Shown: positions 1-9,069 of the stretch, piece after piece | How the letters are laid out: each line of letters opens with the position of its first letter | Position numbering within the stretch: the stretch's first letter is position 1 | From: VFZN01 sp963709325 | GTDB taxonomy: Bacteria; Acidobacteriota; Vicinamibacteria; Vicinamibacterales; UBA2999 | Length of the DNA: 64,000 nt | Assembly: GCA_963709325.1 (NCBI GenBank) | Contig: CAVPVV010000004.1 | Location: 248,001 to 312,000, forward strand | Direction of reading: 5' to 3' | Notes under the pieces: model-generated | What the model was told of the DNA's origin: nothing | What the model saw: only the letters and a program-made list of their open reading frames with translations | Database searches by the model: none | Translations under genes and position numbers: made by a program

Positions 1-2
1 CG

Positions 3-458
3 CTGGAGGGGATGAGGAGGGGCGAGCGGCCCGACGAGCTCGTGCAGCACGTTGCGCTCCCACCCGCGCTCGCGGCGAACCCATTCCTGCAGGAGTTCTA
101 CGGCACGGTCGCGTGGTCGGTTCGCGCCATTTATTCCGACTACGCAGGGTGGTTCGATGGCAATCCGGCGAAGCTGTTCCCGCTAGCGGAAGGCGAGCGC
201 GCGACCCGCATGCTCGATCTGGCGGGTGGTCCCGAGCCGATGCTGGCGAAGGCGCGACAGGCGCTGGCCAGCAAAGACTTTCAATGGGCGGCGGAGCTGG
301 CCGACTACGTGCTCGCAGTCGATAGCGCGCAGGTCGAGGCCAAGCGACTCAAAGCAGCGGCGCTCAGCGAACTGGGCGAGCGGCAGATCAGCGCGATCGC
401 GCGGAACTACTACCTGTCCGCGGCGCAGTATCTGCTGAAGGACCTGCCGCCTCGGTGA
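3..458 (+). CDS. Alkyl/aryl sulfatase, C-terminal part (cut by window start)
   Basis: The frame is open to the first base of the window, so this is the 3' end of a longer gene. The visible ~150 residues match the dimerisation and C-terminal region of SdsA1/BDS1-type metallo-beta-lactamase alkyl sulfatases: a FYGTVAWSVRAIYSDYAGWF stretch, then helices with an LAGG motif and an ELADYVLAVD segment. These enzymes release sulfate from alkyl sulfates with a two-zinc centre, which would lie upstream and is not visible. The family assignment is recognition by pattern. The internal ATG at 12 is not the real start. Confidence 0.72.
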   Translation: MEGMRRGERPDELVQHVALPPALAANPFLQEFYGTVAWSVRAIYSDYAGWFDGNPAKLFPLAEGERATRMLDLAGGPEPMLAKARQALASKDFQWAAELADYVLAVDSAQVEAKRLKAAALSELGERQISAIARNYYLSAAQYLLKDLPPR

Positions 459-505
459 CCGGCACGCCTCGGGACTGATCAGGCGTCGCAATCAGGGTAC
501 GCTGG

Positions 506-814
506 GTGACGATGGATAAACCTCAGGTCCTGACCGCGAAGGAGTTGCGCACCATCATGCCCCGCCTCACGGGCTGGAAACTGGTACGCAACAAACTCGT
601 GAGGACGTTCGAGTTCCAGGATTTCGTCGAATCGCTCAGCTTCGTCAATAGCCTGGTCGCGTACTTCGAGACCGTCGACCATCACCCCGATGTGTACATC
701 GCCTACGGAGAAGTCACCTTCGAGTTGACGCGATACGACCTCGGTGGCAGGGTGACGGATCGCGACGTCGAGGTCGCGAAGAAGATCTCCTCAAGTTACC
801 GGGCCCGGGGCTGA
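506..814 (+). CDS. phhB: Pterin-4a-carbinolamine dehydratase
   Basis: A 102-residue protein of the usual length for PCD/DCoH. It dehydrates 4a-hydroxy-tetrahydropterin and recycles the cofactor of aromatic amino acid hydroxylases. The active-site signature DHHPD is present at about residue 58, followed by the conserved GGRVTDRDVEVAKKI segment. The second family histidine, expected just before the D-x-GG part, reads as Tyr (LTRYDLGG). The start is GTG at 506 or ATG at 512. No hydroxylase gene is visible next to it. Confidence 0.85.
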   Translation: MTMDKPQVLTAKELRTIMPRLTGWKLVRNKLVRTFEFQDFVESLSFVNSLVAYFETVDHHPDVYIAYGEVTFELTRYDLGGRVTDRDVEVAKKISSSYRARG

Positions 815-876
815 GTGGCCTCCCTTGCCACACGGCGCCGCGCCGCCGACATACCGCCGCCGCCGAGTCGTGATCG

Positions 877-1161
877 TCACGCCCCGGAGAGCCCGGAATA
901 GAGGATGTCGGCCCATGCCGTGGCCGGTTCCGACATGGGATCACTCGGTGGCAGGACGGACTCGACGAGCCACATCCGAGTGCGACCCGGATAGCCCGCA
1001 AGCGCATCGACAGCGTCCTGGGCGTCCTCCAGGGTTGCGCGCCACATGACAGCGCGGTCCTGGAACCTATTCGGCAGGTGGATCGCGACGAACCCGTCGC
1101 TGACCGCGAAGACCAGGCCCCAATCGTAATTTGGGTAGACGAAGCGCCAGCGCCGAACCAT
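877..1161 (-). CDS. Hypothetical protein, 94 aa
   Basis: An uninterrupted ATG-started frame whose product is rich in aromatic residues (Trp, Tyr, Phe) near the N-terminus, with an acidic amphipathic stretch in the middle. I do not recognise a family. Composition and the absence of a better frame on either strand favour a real small gene. It is the last gene before the island boundary at 1338, so it probably belongs to the core chromosome. No signal peptide or membrane segment is evident. Confidence 0.4.
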   Translation of the reverse strand: MVRRWRFVYPNYDWGLVFAVSDGFVAIHLPNRFQDRAVMWRATLEDAQDAVDALAGYPGRTRMWLVESVLPPSDPMSEPATAWADILYSGLSGA

Positions 1162-1337
1162 GGTCTACGCTGCCCTTCGTTCCCACTGCCGAGACGCTGG
1201 GGTCGTCCGGATGTCCGTTCGCACGGCGGGCACCATACGCCAGCCGACGCGCCGCGTCAATTGTCCTATGCGTCCTGACAAATCGCCGGGTGGACTGGCA
1301 CTATGAGGCAGGGCGATCTTCGATCGGGTTTCGGAAG

Positions 1338-1366
1338 TTGGAGGCGCCGCCCGGATTTGAACCGGG
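1338..1366 (-). repeat. 29-bp tRNA-Cys 3'-end fragment, distal attachment-site remnant
   Basis: Identical over 29 bp to the 3' end (CCA, acceptor strand, T arm) of the tRNA-Cys at 46745-46818, in the same orientation. Identity stops inside the T arm. The base after it starts IS3 transposase coding sequence. Read with the longer copy at 9002-9048, it is best explained as the outer attachment site of an element integrated in tRNA-Cys. Confidence 0.75.
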
Positions 1367-2125
1367 CGCTGATTGTAATCGACGCGCCAGGCCTCGATCT
1401 TCGTTTTCGCATCCTCGATCGACGTGAATTGGTGGACGTTCAGGCACTCGTCCCGGAGCCGGCTGTTAAACGACTCGATGAAGGCGTTTTCCACGGGTTT
1501 CCCCGGCCGAATGAAATCGAGTTGCACGCCGCGCTGGTACGCCCAGTCCTCGAGGGCCCGCGACATGAACTCCGTGCCGTGATCGACCGTGATCGACAGC
1601 AGGCCGTGCGCCGCTGGCAACACGCGATCGAGCGCCTGGCCCACGGTCGCGCCCGACAGGCTCGAGGCGACCTCCAGGATCGGACTCTGTCGACTCCACT
1701 GATCGGCGACTGTCAGCACGCGAAACGGTCGCCCATCGGCCAGCGCATCGTGCACGAAGTCCATGCTCCAGCGTTCGGTCGGCCCCGCCGGGACGGGCGC
1801 CGGGCCGCGATGTAGGGCGATGTGCTTCCGCCGCCGCACGCGCATACGCAATTGCAGGCCATCCAGGCGATACAGACGGCGGACGCGTTTCTTGTTCACC
1901 GGCCAGCCTTCGCGGCGCAGCAGGACCCAGATGCGCGTGAATCCGAACCGCGGCCGTGGTGCGCCAACGCTCGAATCCGCGCCCGGAGCGGACCTTGGTC
2001 GTCTCGGGTGGACCGGCGATACCACGCCGCGCGGCTGAAGTCAGCCAGCTGACAGGCCCGCACGCAGCTGACCGCGAAGGTGCTCTGCACCGAGGCGGCC
2101 CGCTCGCGGCGCTGTGTGGGCCTCA
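1367..2125 (-). pseudogene. IS3 transposase OrfB (DDE integrase), frameshifted and truncated
   Basis: The N-terminal part (about 2125-1970) is in one frame; the rest is shifted by one base near 1970, where the text becomes RFGFTRIWVLLRREGW. The rve/DDE core is recognisable: WSMDFVHDAL (first Asp), ITVDHGTEF (second Asp) and the FIESFNSRLRDECL segment with the catalytic Glu. After DYNQ the expected C-terminal RPHSAL-type tail is absent because the sequence enters the tRNA-Cys fragment. It cannot encode a normal transposase. Expression would normally need a -1 frameshift from orfA. Confidence 0.85.
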
Positions 2126-2389
2126 GCCTTTTTTTCGCAGCGCCTCGGTGAGGATGTGTTTGTCGAGCGGCAGATCGGCGACCAGGCGTTTCAGCCGGGC
2201 ATTCTCGTCCTCGAGTGCGCGGAGCTTCCGCAGCTCGCTGACGCCCAGGTGCGCGTATTTCTTCTTCCAGATAAAGAAGGTGGCTTCGCTGACCCCGAGC
2301 TGTCGGCAGACATCAGCCGGCGGGGATCCGCTCTCGACCTGGCGGAGGGCGTAGGCGATCTGCGCTTCCGTGAACTTCGACTTCTTCAT
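2123..2389 (-). CDS. IS3 transposase OrfA (helix-turn-helix)
   Basis: An 88-residue protein starting MKKSKFTEAQIAYALRQVES, the standard start of IS407-group OrfA, with an HTH_Tnp_1 domain and a C-terminal leucine-rich coiled coil (LRALEDENARLKRLVADL). Near the 3' end a run of seven A residues on the coding strand (2129-2135) forms an A-AAA-AAG slippery site. A -1 shift there continues in frame into the OrfB start. IS3 elements are known to make OrfAB this way. Confidence 0.88.
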   Translation of the reverse strand: MKKSKFTEAQIAYALRQVESGSPPADVCRQLGVSEATFFIWKKKYAHLGVSELRKLRALEDENARLKRLVADLPLDKHILTEALRKKG

Positions 2390-2495
2390 GGTCTCTCCTC
2401 GGCTGAGGACCGTCCGAAGCCGCTATCTTGCTCTAGTTTCGCCTGCCCGCGTTTTCGGGGAAGACGTCAGTCAACAGCATTCGCGGACACCCCGG

Positions 2496-3467
2496 TCACT
2501 TGACGTGCTCCTGGCTCTTGACGTAGCGCGCGATCTGCTCGGCGGTTGCGAACCACACGCCCGGCTTCGCCTTCATGTAGGCAATCAGCCGGTCGAGCTC
2601 GTGCATCGGCGCGCGGTGACCAGTGACGTGGGGGTGCAGCGTGAGCACGAACATAGTGCGCTGATCGTACGCGCCGTCGAACTCCTCTCGGTACAGCTGA
2701 AAGAGCTGCGACGGGGACGGCATGGTGCCACTCCGCCCCAGGTACGGCGTCTCAGTCAGCGTCCAGTCGATGGCGAGCTCGACAAGCCCCGTGAGCTCGC
2801 CGTCGGACATGATCTCGTAGGGCTCGTCCATCGACATCAAGCTGCTGTCGTAGAGGAAGCCGCTCTTTCGTATCAGGCCGAGGGTGTGGGCGCTGAACGC
2901 CCACGCGGGCGCCCGGTAGCCGACCGGCCTCTTGCCGATGGCCTTCGTGAGGTAGTCGAGCGCCTGGTTCATCAGCCGCTCTTCTTCGGCCTCGTCGTCG
3001 AGGGCGGTGAGCGACTCGTGAATCCAGCCGTGCACTCCGATCTCATGGCGCCCGCTCTTGAGAATGGACGGAATCTGCTCCGGGTGCAGAAGGGCGCTCA
3101 CCGCCGGAATGAAGAACGTCGCCGGCACCTGGTGGCGGTCGAGCAGTTCCAGAATGCGCGGCAGGCCACTCTGAGCCCCGAAATCCGCAGCGCTGAGCGT
3201 GGTCGGGGAGGTCTCCCCGCGCGCCAGAAGATACGACTCGTTGTCAACGTCGAAGCTGAGGCACACGGCCACGCGCGCGTCGCCCGGCCACGATCGCGGC
3301 GTCAGCTTGCGCCCCACGCGTGCCGTCGCGACGGCGTGCCGAAGCTGCTCCTCGGTCCAGCGCGTGCCCGGCTGCGAATTCGGATTCCGCGCCTGCGCAC
3401 GACCCGCCGCCGGCGCCAGCAGAACACCGGCCGCCACGACGCAGGCGACGAGAATCAGACGGCGCAT
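2496..3467 (-). CDS. Secreted polysaccharide deacetylase (NodB fold), copy 1
   Basis: I start at the ATG at 3467, which gives 323 residues with a clean Sec signal peptide (MRRLILVACVVAAGVLLAPA); the longer open frame upstream lacks coding character. NodB motifs are present: FDVDNE at 72-77 (motif 1), HEIGVHGWIH at 141-150 with two metal-ligand histidines, RAPAW (motif 3), YDSSLM and LTLHPH near the end. The family removes acyl groups from N-acetylated sugars or related amides in a metal-dependent way; the substrate is unknown here. It lies 3' of the TonB receptor on the same strand, and a clear paralogue sits on the other side of that receptor. Confidence 0.87.
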   Translation of the reverse strand: MRRLILVACVVAAGVLLAPAAGRAQARNPNSQPGTRWTEEQLRHAVATARVGRKLTPRSWPGDARVAVCLSFDVDNESYLLARGETSPTTLSAADFGAQSGLPRILELLDRHQVPATFFIPAVSALLHPEQIPSILKSGRHEIGVHGWIHESLTALDDEAEEERLMNQALDYLTKAIGKRPVGYRAPAWAFSAHTLGLIRKSGFLYDSSLMSMDEPYEIMSDGELTGLVELAIDWTLTETPYLGRSGTMPSPSQLFQLYREEFDGAYDQRTMFVLTLHPHVTGHRAPMHELDRLIAYMKAKPGVWFATAEQIARYVKSQEHVK

Positions 3468-3729
3468 CGCAGAATCGACGCTCGACGCCCAGCCGCACTT
3501 GCCGCCGATCAAAGGCCGACGACGGTGGCCCGAAGAGCGGTGACGAAGATGTCCCGACGTAGTTCGGAAAGTTCGTGACGTCCAGGGCATTGAAAAGCCT
3601 CCGGGCCCTTCCAGGTCTTGTCCGAGATCTTCACCTGCTTCGTCAACGCCAGACAGGTTGAGGCGCGCCACTGGTGATCGGGCGCCACCTGCATCGTAGT
3701 CAGGCGGCAGCGCGGGAGGTCGAGTCGCG

Positions 3730-6603
3730 TTAGAAGAGATACCGAGCGCCCCACTGCGCCTGTCGCCCGTCCCTGGCCGAATTGCGGATCAGGAAGCTTG
3801 ACGAGATGATGTTCGTGTTGATCGTGAACGGCTGGTAGTTCACGTGATTCGTGAGGTTGTACCCCTCCAGAAACAGCTGCAACCGGCGGGCCCCCCCGAG
3901 GTTGATGTCCTTGGTCAGACGCATGTCGATCGATACGAACGTGTCGAGATCCAGCAGCTTGCCGTCGATGGGCGGCAGACCCCTGGAGGCCCTCAGGTCG
4001 TTGATGATTTGCAGGGACTCTTGGACCTTCTCTCGTCCGACGCGGGTCGGCAGCCCTATCGGGCGATCGTTGGTCACGGCAATATCACCGTCCAGGTCGA
4101 AACCGGCCTGCGCGAGGATCGGTGAGCCGCTGATGAACTTGCCGATGCCGCTAAGCTGCATGGCCCACGGCAGCCGGCCGGCCGCCGACAACGTCAGGTT
4201 GTGGCGCTGATCGGTGTCATTGTACCCGCGCTCGTGCGGCGTACGCTGCGTGCCGCGCAATGTGCCGAAGAAGTTCACGCCGTCGCGGTAACTGCGCGAC
4301 AGCGTGTATGAGATCAGTATGTTGTCCACGTGGCGGAACCTGGTGCGCAACTGCGTCTCTAGAGCGTCGTACCAGGTTTTTGTGAAGTTTTGCATCAACG
4401 TCACGGATGTAAAACCACTGACCGGACGCGGATTGCTCGGCCCGATCGCTCCCGACTCCGGCAGGTTCAGGTCCCGCCCACCGAGCTGGTGATCGCCGAC
4501 ATCGTGCACGTAGTCCACGTCGAGCGCGGTCACCGAGTTCAGCTGCCACCCAACCCCCACCGTGGCATTCAAGGAGTACGGGAGCACCGAATCGTCGGGA
4601 ATTGCGAATACCGATCTCGCGCCCCCGGCGGCGATATAGTCGTCGAGGGTCTTGCCGCCGAGGACCGCGTTGATGTCCGGGTAGAACTGCAAAAGCTGTG
4701 GATCCAGAATCGTCACCGAGTTGCCGAGAAACGAGTTCATGGAAAAGAGCTGGAACCAGGGCCGGTTTCGGGTGACGTAATAGCCGTACCCGCCGCGCAT
4801 CACGAGCTTGGCATCGCCACGTACGTCCCACGTGGCGCCGACGCGCGGCTGCAGGTTGTTGAAATCGTTGCCGCGGTCCTTGCTGATAAAATTTTCGATG
4901 CCGGCAAACATCGGGTTGTCGATGACGCTGGCGTAGAAATCATTGTTGCGCAGGTTGGTGTCGAGGTCGTACCGGATTCCCAGGTTCAATGTCACACGGC
5001 TGCCCACCCGCCAGGTATCCTGAGCGAACAACGCGATCTGCTTTGAGTCGTAGCTGCGCAACCCTGGCTGGCCGATGATGAACGAAATCGGCCACGTTGC
5101 CGGGTTGCTCTGGACGAACGGCGCGTCCGTGGTGAAGTTGAACCCGCCGTGCTCGTTGAAGTGCGACTCGAACTGCGTCGAGGCGAAGGCCAGGTCGGCC
5201 CCGAACTTCAAGTCGTGATTGGCCGCGTTGATGTACAGCGTGTCGCTGATCACCTTGCGGGTGCGTGGAAAGAACTGCGGCGAGATGCCCGACTGTCCGG
5301 TGGTCACCGAAGGGCGGCTCACCGCCAGGTCGAGCGAGTAGGGCGTATTGCCGACGTTCTGCTTCAGATAGTGAAAGCGGACAGTGTTCACCATCCGCTG
5401 CGAGGCGATCCAGCCCTCGTCGGCGACGACGCTGTGAGTGCGGCTGTACTCGTCGATCTGGTTCGAGTCGGACGAGACGTTCTGCGTGCGCAACAGCTTC
5501 TGGTCGTCGAAGGCGTATCTCACCGACGCCTGGTGCCGTTGGTTGATCCGGTGGTTGATTTTCGCGTCGGCCAGATGGTTGCCGGCGCCCGCCGCAAAGG
5601 TCCCGTTCTGCTCCGCCGCGAAGGGGTTCGTGGCGGGCAGGGCGATGATCTTCACGGTGTCGAGGTTGCTGTACTCGTATGCGCCGAAGAAATGGGTCCT
5701 GTTCTGCACGATCGGCCCGCCGATAGACCCGCCGTACCGCTGCTGGTCGAACGGCGGCTTCTCGGTCGCGAACGCATTCGTCGCGTTCAACGCCCGGTCG
5801 CGCCCGAAGTAGAACCCGCTGCCTGAGAGCTGGTTGGTGCCTGACTTGCTGACCACTGTCACGACTGCCGCGAGGGCGTTCCCGTACTCCGCATCGAACT
5901 GGTTGCGGAACACTTTGAATTCCTGGACGGCTTCCTGCGAAAAATTCATCGTGGTGCTGCCCCAGATGACATCGTCGACGTCGCCGCCGTCGATGATCGT
6001 CGTGAAGCCATTACGCTGATCCCCCACGCCGCCGAACTTCGTGGGATTGAAATACTGCGTCCGGCTGTTGTCGGGCCCAGCGCCCGGCATCAGCTGCGCG
6101 AGCTCGAGGAAATTGCGACCGAGGTTTGGCAGGGTCTGCAACTGCTCGGGCACTACGATCGAGGACTGCTGGGACTGCGAAACCTCGATGACCGGTGCCC
6201 CCCCGGTGACGGTCACGGTCTCCTGCAGCGTCGCGACCGTGAGCTGGAAATCGATGGTCGCATCGGCTCCGACCGACAGGATCAGGGACCGTCGGACCGG
6301 CGCAAATCCAGCGAGCTCGGCAACGATGTCGTAGGGCGCGGGCTGGAGCGCCACTGCCCGGTAGCGACCCTCGCCCCCTGTGATGAGCACCTGCGAAATC
6401 CCGTTTGCTGTGTTCGTCACCGTGACCGTGACACCAGGCAGCCGTGCGCCGGTCTCGTCCGTGACGACGCCGCCGACATTCGCTGTGGCGACCTGGGCCA
6501 GGGCCCGCGGCGCCGCGAGCACCCCTATCGTGCTGAGGGCCAGGACGATCGCCGCCAGGGTGGCCGGCCTGATTCGAACATAGGCAGAGTAGCTCTTCAT
6601 CAC
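3730..6603 (-). CDS. Oar-like TonB-dependent outer-membrane receptor
   Basis: 957 residues, intact. An N-terminal signal peptide (to about residue 37) is followed by a carboxypeptidase-regulatory-like Ig domain (about 40-120, GGVVTDETGARLPGVTVTV), a plug domain with an R-x-F-L-E-L-x-x-L-x-P-G-A pattern (about 130-250) and a long beta-barrel ending GARYLF with the C-terminal aromatic residue needed for BAM insertion. Such proteins import large or scarce nutrients across the outer membrane using TonB energy. Placement between two polysaccharide deacetylases on the same strand suggests a glycan-uptake locus, which is inference. Spacing to the upstream deacetylase gene is 13 bp. Confidence 0.9.
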   Translation of the reverse strand: MMKSYSAYVRIRPATLAAIVLALSTIGVLAAPRALAQVATANVGGVVTDETGARLPGVTVTVTNTANGISQVLITGGEGRYRAVALQPAPYDIVAELAGFAPVRRSLILSVGADATIDFQLTVATLQETVTVTGGAPVIEVSQSQQSSIVVPEQLQTLPNLGRNFLELAQLMPGAGPDNSRTQYFNPTKFGGVGDQRNGFTTIIDGGDVDDVIWGSTTMNFSQEAVQEFKVFRNQFDAEYGNALAAVVTVVSKSGTNQLSGSGFYFGRDRALNATNAFATEKPPFDQQRYGGSIGGPIVQNRTHFFGAYEYSNLDTVKIIALPATNPFAAEQNGTFAAGAGNHLADAKINHRINQRHQASVRYAFDDQKLLRTQNVSSDSNQIDEYSRTHSVVADEGWIASQRMVNTVRFHYLKQNVGNTPYSLDLAVSRPSVTTGQSGISPQFFPRTRKVISDTLYINAANHDLKFGADLAFASTQFESHFNEHGGFNFTTDAPFVQSNPATWPISFIIGQPGLRSYDSKQIALFAQDTWRVGSRVTLNLGIRYDLDTNLRNNDFYASVIDNPMFAGIENFISKDRGNDFNNLQPRVGATWDVRGDAKLVMRGGYGYYVTRNRPWFQLFSMNSFLGNSVTILDPQLLQFYPDINAVLGGKTLDDYIAAGGARSVFAIPDDSVLPYSLNATVGVGWQLNSVTALDVDYVHDVGDHQLGGRDLNLPESGAIGPSNPRPVSGFTSVTLMQNFTKTWYDALETQLRTRFRHVDNILISYTLSRSYRDGVNFFGTLRGTQRTPHERGYNDTDQRHNLTLSAAGRLPWAMQLSGIGKFISGSPILAQAGFDLDGDIAVTNDRPIGLPTRVGREKVQESLQIINDLRASRGLPPIDGKLLDLDTFVSIDMRLTKDINLGGARRLQLFLEGYNLTNHVNYQPFTINTNIISSSFLIRNSARDGRQAQWGARYLF

Positions 6604-6616
6604 GTCCTCCCTGGCA

Positions 6617-7636
6617 CTAGCGCGTCGAGCCCTCTCCTGCCCCCTTGACGACCGACGCGATCTGCGCTGCTGTCGCGAACCAGACGCCGGGTCTGGTCTT
6701 CATGTAGGCAATGAGGTTTTCCAAATGCACGATGCGTGAGCGATGTCCGATGACATGGGGGTGCATCGTGAGCATCAGCATCGTGCCTTCCTGATAGGCC
6801 CGATCGAACTCGTCCCTGTACACGCGAAAGATCAGATCCGGTGACGGCAGCGATCCGGCCGACCCAAAGTACGGAGCGTCGTCCAAGATCCATTCGATGG
6901 GCAGCTCGATCAGCCCCGTGGGCTGACCGTCCGCCATGAGCTCGTACGGCTCGTCCATCGCCATCAGGCTGCTGTCGTAGATGAATCCGGCTTTGCGGAT
7001 CAACCCCATGGTGTACTTGCTGAAGGCCCAGGAGGGCGCGCGGTAGCCAACCGGCCGCGCGCCGGTCACCTTGGTGAGGTAGTCGATCGCTTGGTTCATC
7101 AGCCGCTCTTCCTCGGCCGCGTCGTTCAACTCGGGCAGGTTCTCGTGAATCCAGCCGTGGACGCCCACCTCGTGACGCCCCCGCTTGCCGATCTCCTGGA
7201 CCATCTGGGGGTGCAGCATCGCGCTGACCGCGGGAATGTAGAACGAGGCGGGGATCTGATTCCGATCGAGGACGTCGAGCACGCGCGGCAGCCCTGCCAT
7301 TGCGCCGAACTCGCCGGCCGAGAGCACGGCCGGGGCGGTGGTACCGCGCGCGAGCGTGAACGATTCGTTATCCACGTCGAACGACAGGCAGACCGCGATC
7401 TTCGCGCGGTTCGGCCAGCCCGCCGGCGTGAGTTTCCGCCCGGCTCGGACCGGCGCTACGGCGCTGTAGAGCTGCTGATCGGTCCACTTCGTGCCGGGCT
7501 GGGCGGGTACCGACGGAGACGCGGACTGGGCAGCAGCCGGCGCCCCGGTCGGCTCCTGCGCAGTGCAGGCTGCTGTGAGGATCACCGGACCGAGTACCGA
7601 GACCAGACCTCGGAGATGAAACCGCTTGAAAACCAT
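6617..7636 (-). CDS. Polysaccharide deacetylase lipoprotein, copy 2
   Basis: I choose the ATG at 7636 because GAGGTG lies just upstream as a Shine-Dalgarno sequence; 339 residues. The N-terminus is a lipoprotein signal with the lipobox LTAAC, so the enzyme is probably membrane-anchored rather than free. The same NodB motifs as copy 1 appear (FDVDNE, HEVGVHGWIH, RAPSW, YDSSLM, LTMHPH), and the two proteins align along their whole mature length. It is the promoter-proximal gene of the deacetylase-receptor-deacetylase set. Confidence 0.87.
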   Translation of the reverse strand: MVFKRFHLRGLVSVLGPVILTAACTAQEPTGAPAAAQSASPSVPAQPGTKWTDQQLYSAVAPVRAGRKLTPAGWPNRAKIAVCLSFDVDNESFTLARGTTAPAVLSAGEFGAMAGLPRVLDVLDRNQIPASFYIPAVSAMLHPQMVQEIGKRGRHEVGVHGWIHENLPELNDAAEEERLMNQAIDYLTKVTGARPVGYRAPSWAFSKYTMGLIRKAGFIYDSSLMAMDEPYELMADGQPTGLIELPIEWILDDAPYFGSAGSLPSPDLIFRVYRDEFDRAYQEGTMLMLTMHPHVIGHRSRIVHLENLIAYMKTRPGVWFATAAQIASVVKGAGEGSTR

Positions 7637-8460
7637 GATGCACCTCACGTGCGCGGGTTGCGGCTTTACGGTTCGCCGGGCCGACAGACACTAAGGCTGA
7701 GAGAGTGGGCACCGTCTGGCACCGTTTGATCACGTGAAGGCGAACGGTGACCTGGTAAGCCGGGGGAGAGGTTCGCTCGGGTGGTGACCTGCGCGACCAT
7801 TCGCAGCAACCGGGAACGCGGCACACAACGCACTATCAGGAAGGTCTGGGGTCTCGGCCGCGTCCCGCAACTACCTGAGAACGTCATGACGAACCTCTTG
7901 CGCCGGACCGCCGGGGTAGCGGAGCAGAGGCCGGCGCGGTTTGCCAAGTCGAGCCAGCGTTGTCTCGAAAAACGCCCCAACGATGCGCCACAAAACGCGG
8001 GTTGTCAAGGAGGGTCGCGCGCAGAGGAGATCGCCCTCACGCAGTGCACGAACGCGCTACTGGGCGAACTCCGCGCGAGCAACTCGCGCGTCCGATAGAG
8101 CGTTGCGAGTGTGGCGCGGCTCGATCCCAGACAGGAGTGACGCCACGTGCCCCACGACTTTCACCTGCGCCAATCGCCTCCTCTTAGGGAAGTTCATCAA
8201 GCGCGAGCGCGATCTGTCTTCGGATCTCGTCCACTCGGTCGGTCATGTGCAGCACTCCACCGATTGTGGAACGCGGTTGGAAATCAGCCGTCAACGTCGC
8301 AAGCAGCTCCAGCGACAGGGCCGGTTTGAAATCGCGGCCGGCAACCCGCCCGGCTCGTCACGCGGCACTCGAGTCGCGCGCCTCGAGAATGCCATGGTGC
8401 GGCACCTATGGATCGTCGCGGTAGTCATCCCGGCGCCGGCGCTTCATATCCCGCATCGGA
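7637..8460. other. Intergenic stretch without a convincing gene
   Basis: Several open frames cross this stretch on both strands, but their products are Arg/Ser/Pro-rich and look like nothing known. It separates the deacetylase promoter region (7637-7760) from the integrase remnant and may hold the lost 5' part of the integrase gene in unrecognisable form. Confidence 0.4.
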
Positions 8461-9069
8461 GTGCGTTTCACGGCTCACCATGTGGCGGCTCTCACCTTCG
8501 ACTACACGTCGGTGAAAATCTCAGGGAGAACGAAGAATCGCGAGGGACGAGTCTTCCCCATCACCGACGACCTCCGTCGGGTGTTCGATGACCAGCTCAT
8601 CAAACGCCAGCAGGCGCAGAGGACTGGACATATGGCGGCATGGGTGTTCTTTCGCATGATGGCTGAGGGCCGGAGGGGACCGAAGCGCCCGCAGCCTATC
8701 AAAGCGTTTACAAAGGCGTGGAAGGCCGCGTGTGTCGCGGCTGGCTGTCCGGGTCGCATCCCGCACGACCTGCGCCGCACGGCCGTCCGAAACATGGTGC
8801 GCCGCGGCGTGCCGGAGCGTGTGGCGATGAAGCTCACTGGACACAAAACAGCGTCGGTCTTCGCGAGGTACGACATCGTCTCGGATGGCGACCTGCGCAC
8901 CGCCGCGGATCGCCTTTCGGGGCTCACGGGGACAATTCAGGGACAGTCGGGGACAACCGCCAGGTACGACGGTGGCGAAACCACGCTGATTACCTTAGAA
9001 GAATTGGAGGCGCCGCCCGGATTTGAACCGGGGATGGAGGTTTTGCAGTCCGACGGCTCGGGAAAATGA
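8461..9069 (+). pseudogene. Tyrosine recombinase (phage-type integrase), C-terminal catalytic part
   Basis: The frame encodes the second half of a tyrosine recombinase: RTKNREGRVFPI (beta-hairpin), HDLRRT (H-x-x-R box), LTGHKT (second His) and ARYDI with the nucleophilic Tyr. The N-terminal SAM-like domain and the first catalytic Arg (normally in a G-x-R-x-x-E context) are missing, so the gene is 5'-truncated. The last ~20 codons read through the 47-bp tRNA-Cys repeat (EAPPGFEPG is its translation), so the gene ends at an attachment site, as in tRNA-targeting elements. The GTG at 8461 is unlikely to be the original start. Confidence 0.82.
9002..9048 (-). repeat. 47-bp direct repeat of the tRNA-Cys 3' half, internal attachment site
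   Basis: Identical for 47 bp to 46742-46788, covering the CCA end, acceptor strand, T arm, variable region and anticodon arm up to the GCA anticodon. Beyond it the sequences differ completely. It abuts the integrase remnant. It marks the junction between two tandem elements, or the far end of one 37.7-kb element. Confidence 0.85.

Larger units (their letters stand above)
1367..2400 (-). mobile_element. IS3-family insertion sequence, truncated
   Basis: It holds orfA (2123-2389) and a damaged orfB (1367-2125) of the IS3 family, IS407-like. The 3' end of orfB is missing: coding sequence runs directly into the tRNA-Cys fragment at 1338-1366, so the right terminal repeat is gone. No convincing terminal inverted repeat was found beyond orfA; the outer limit given is approximate. 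Confidence 0.75.

Noticed and set aside
8990..9069. EAPPGFEPG-type peptides as conserved protein motif (also near 1340 and 46750)
   Set aside because: This is the translation of a tRNA T arm and acceptor, not a protein motif.
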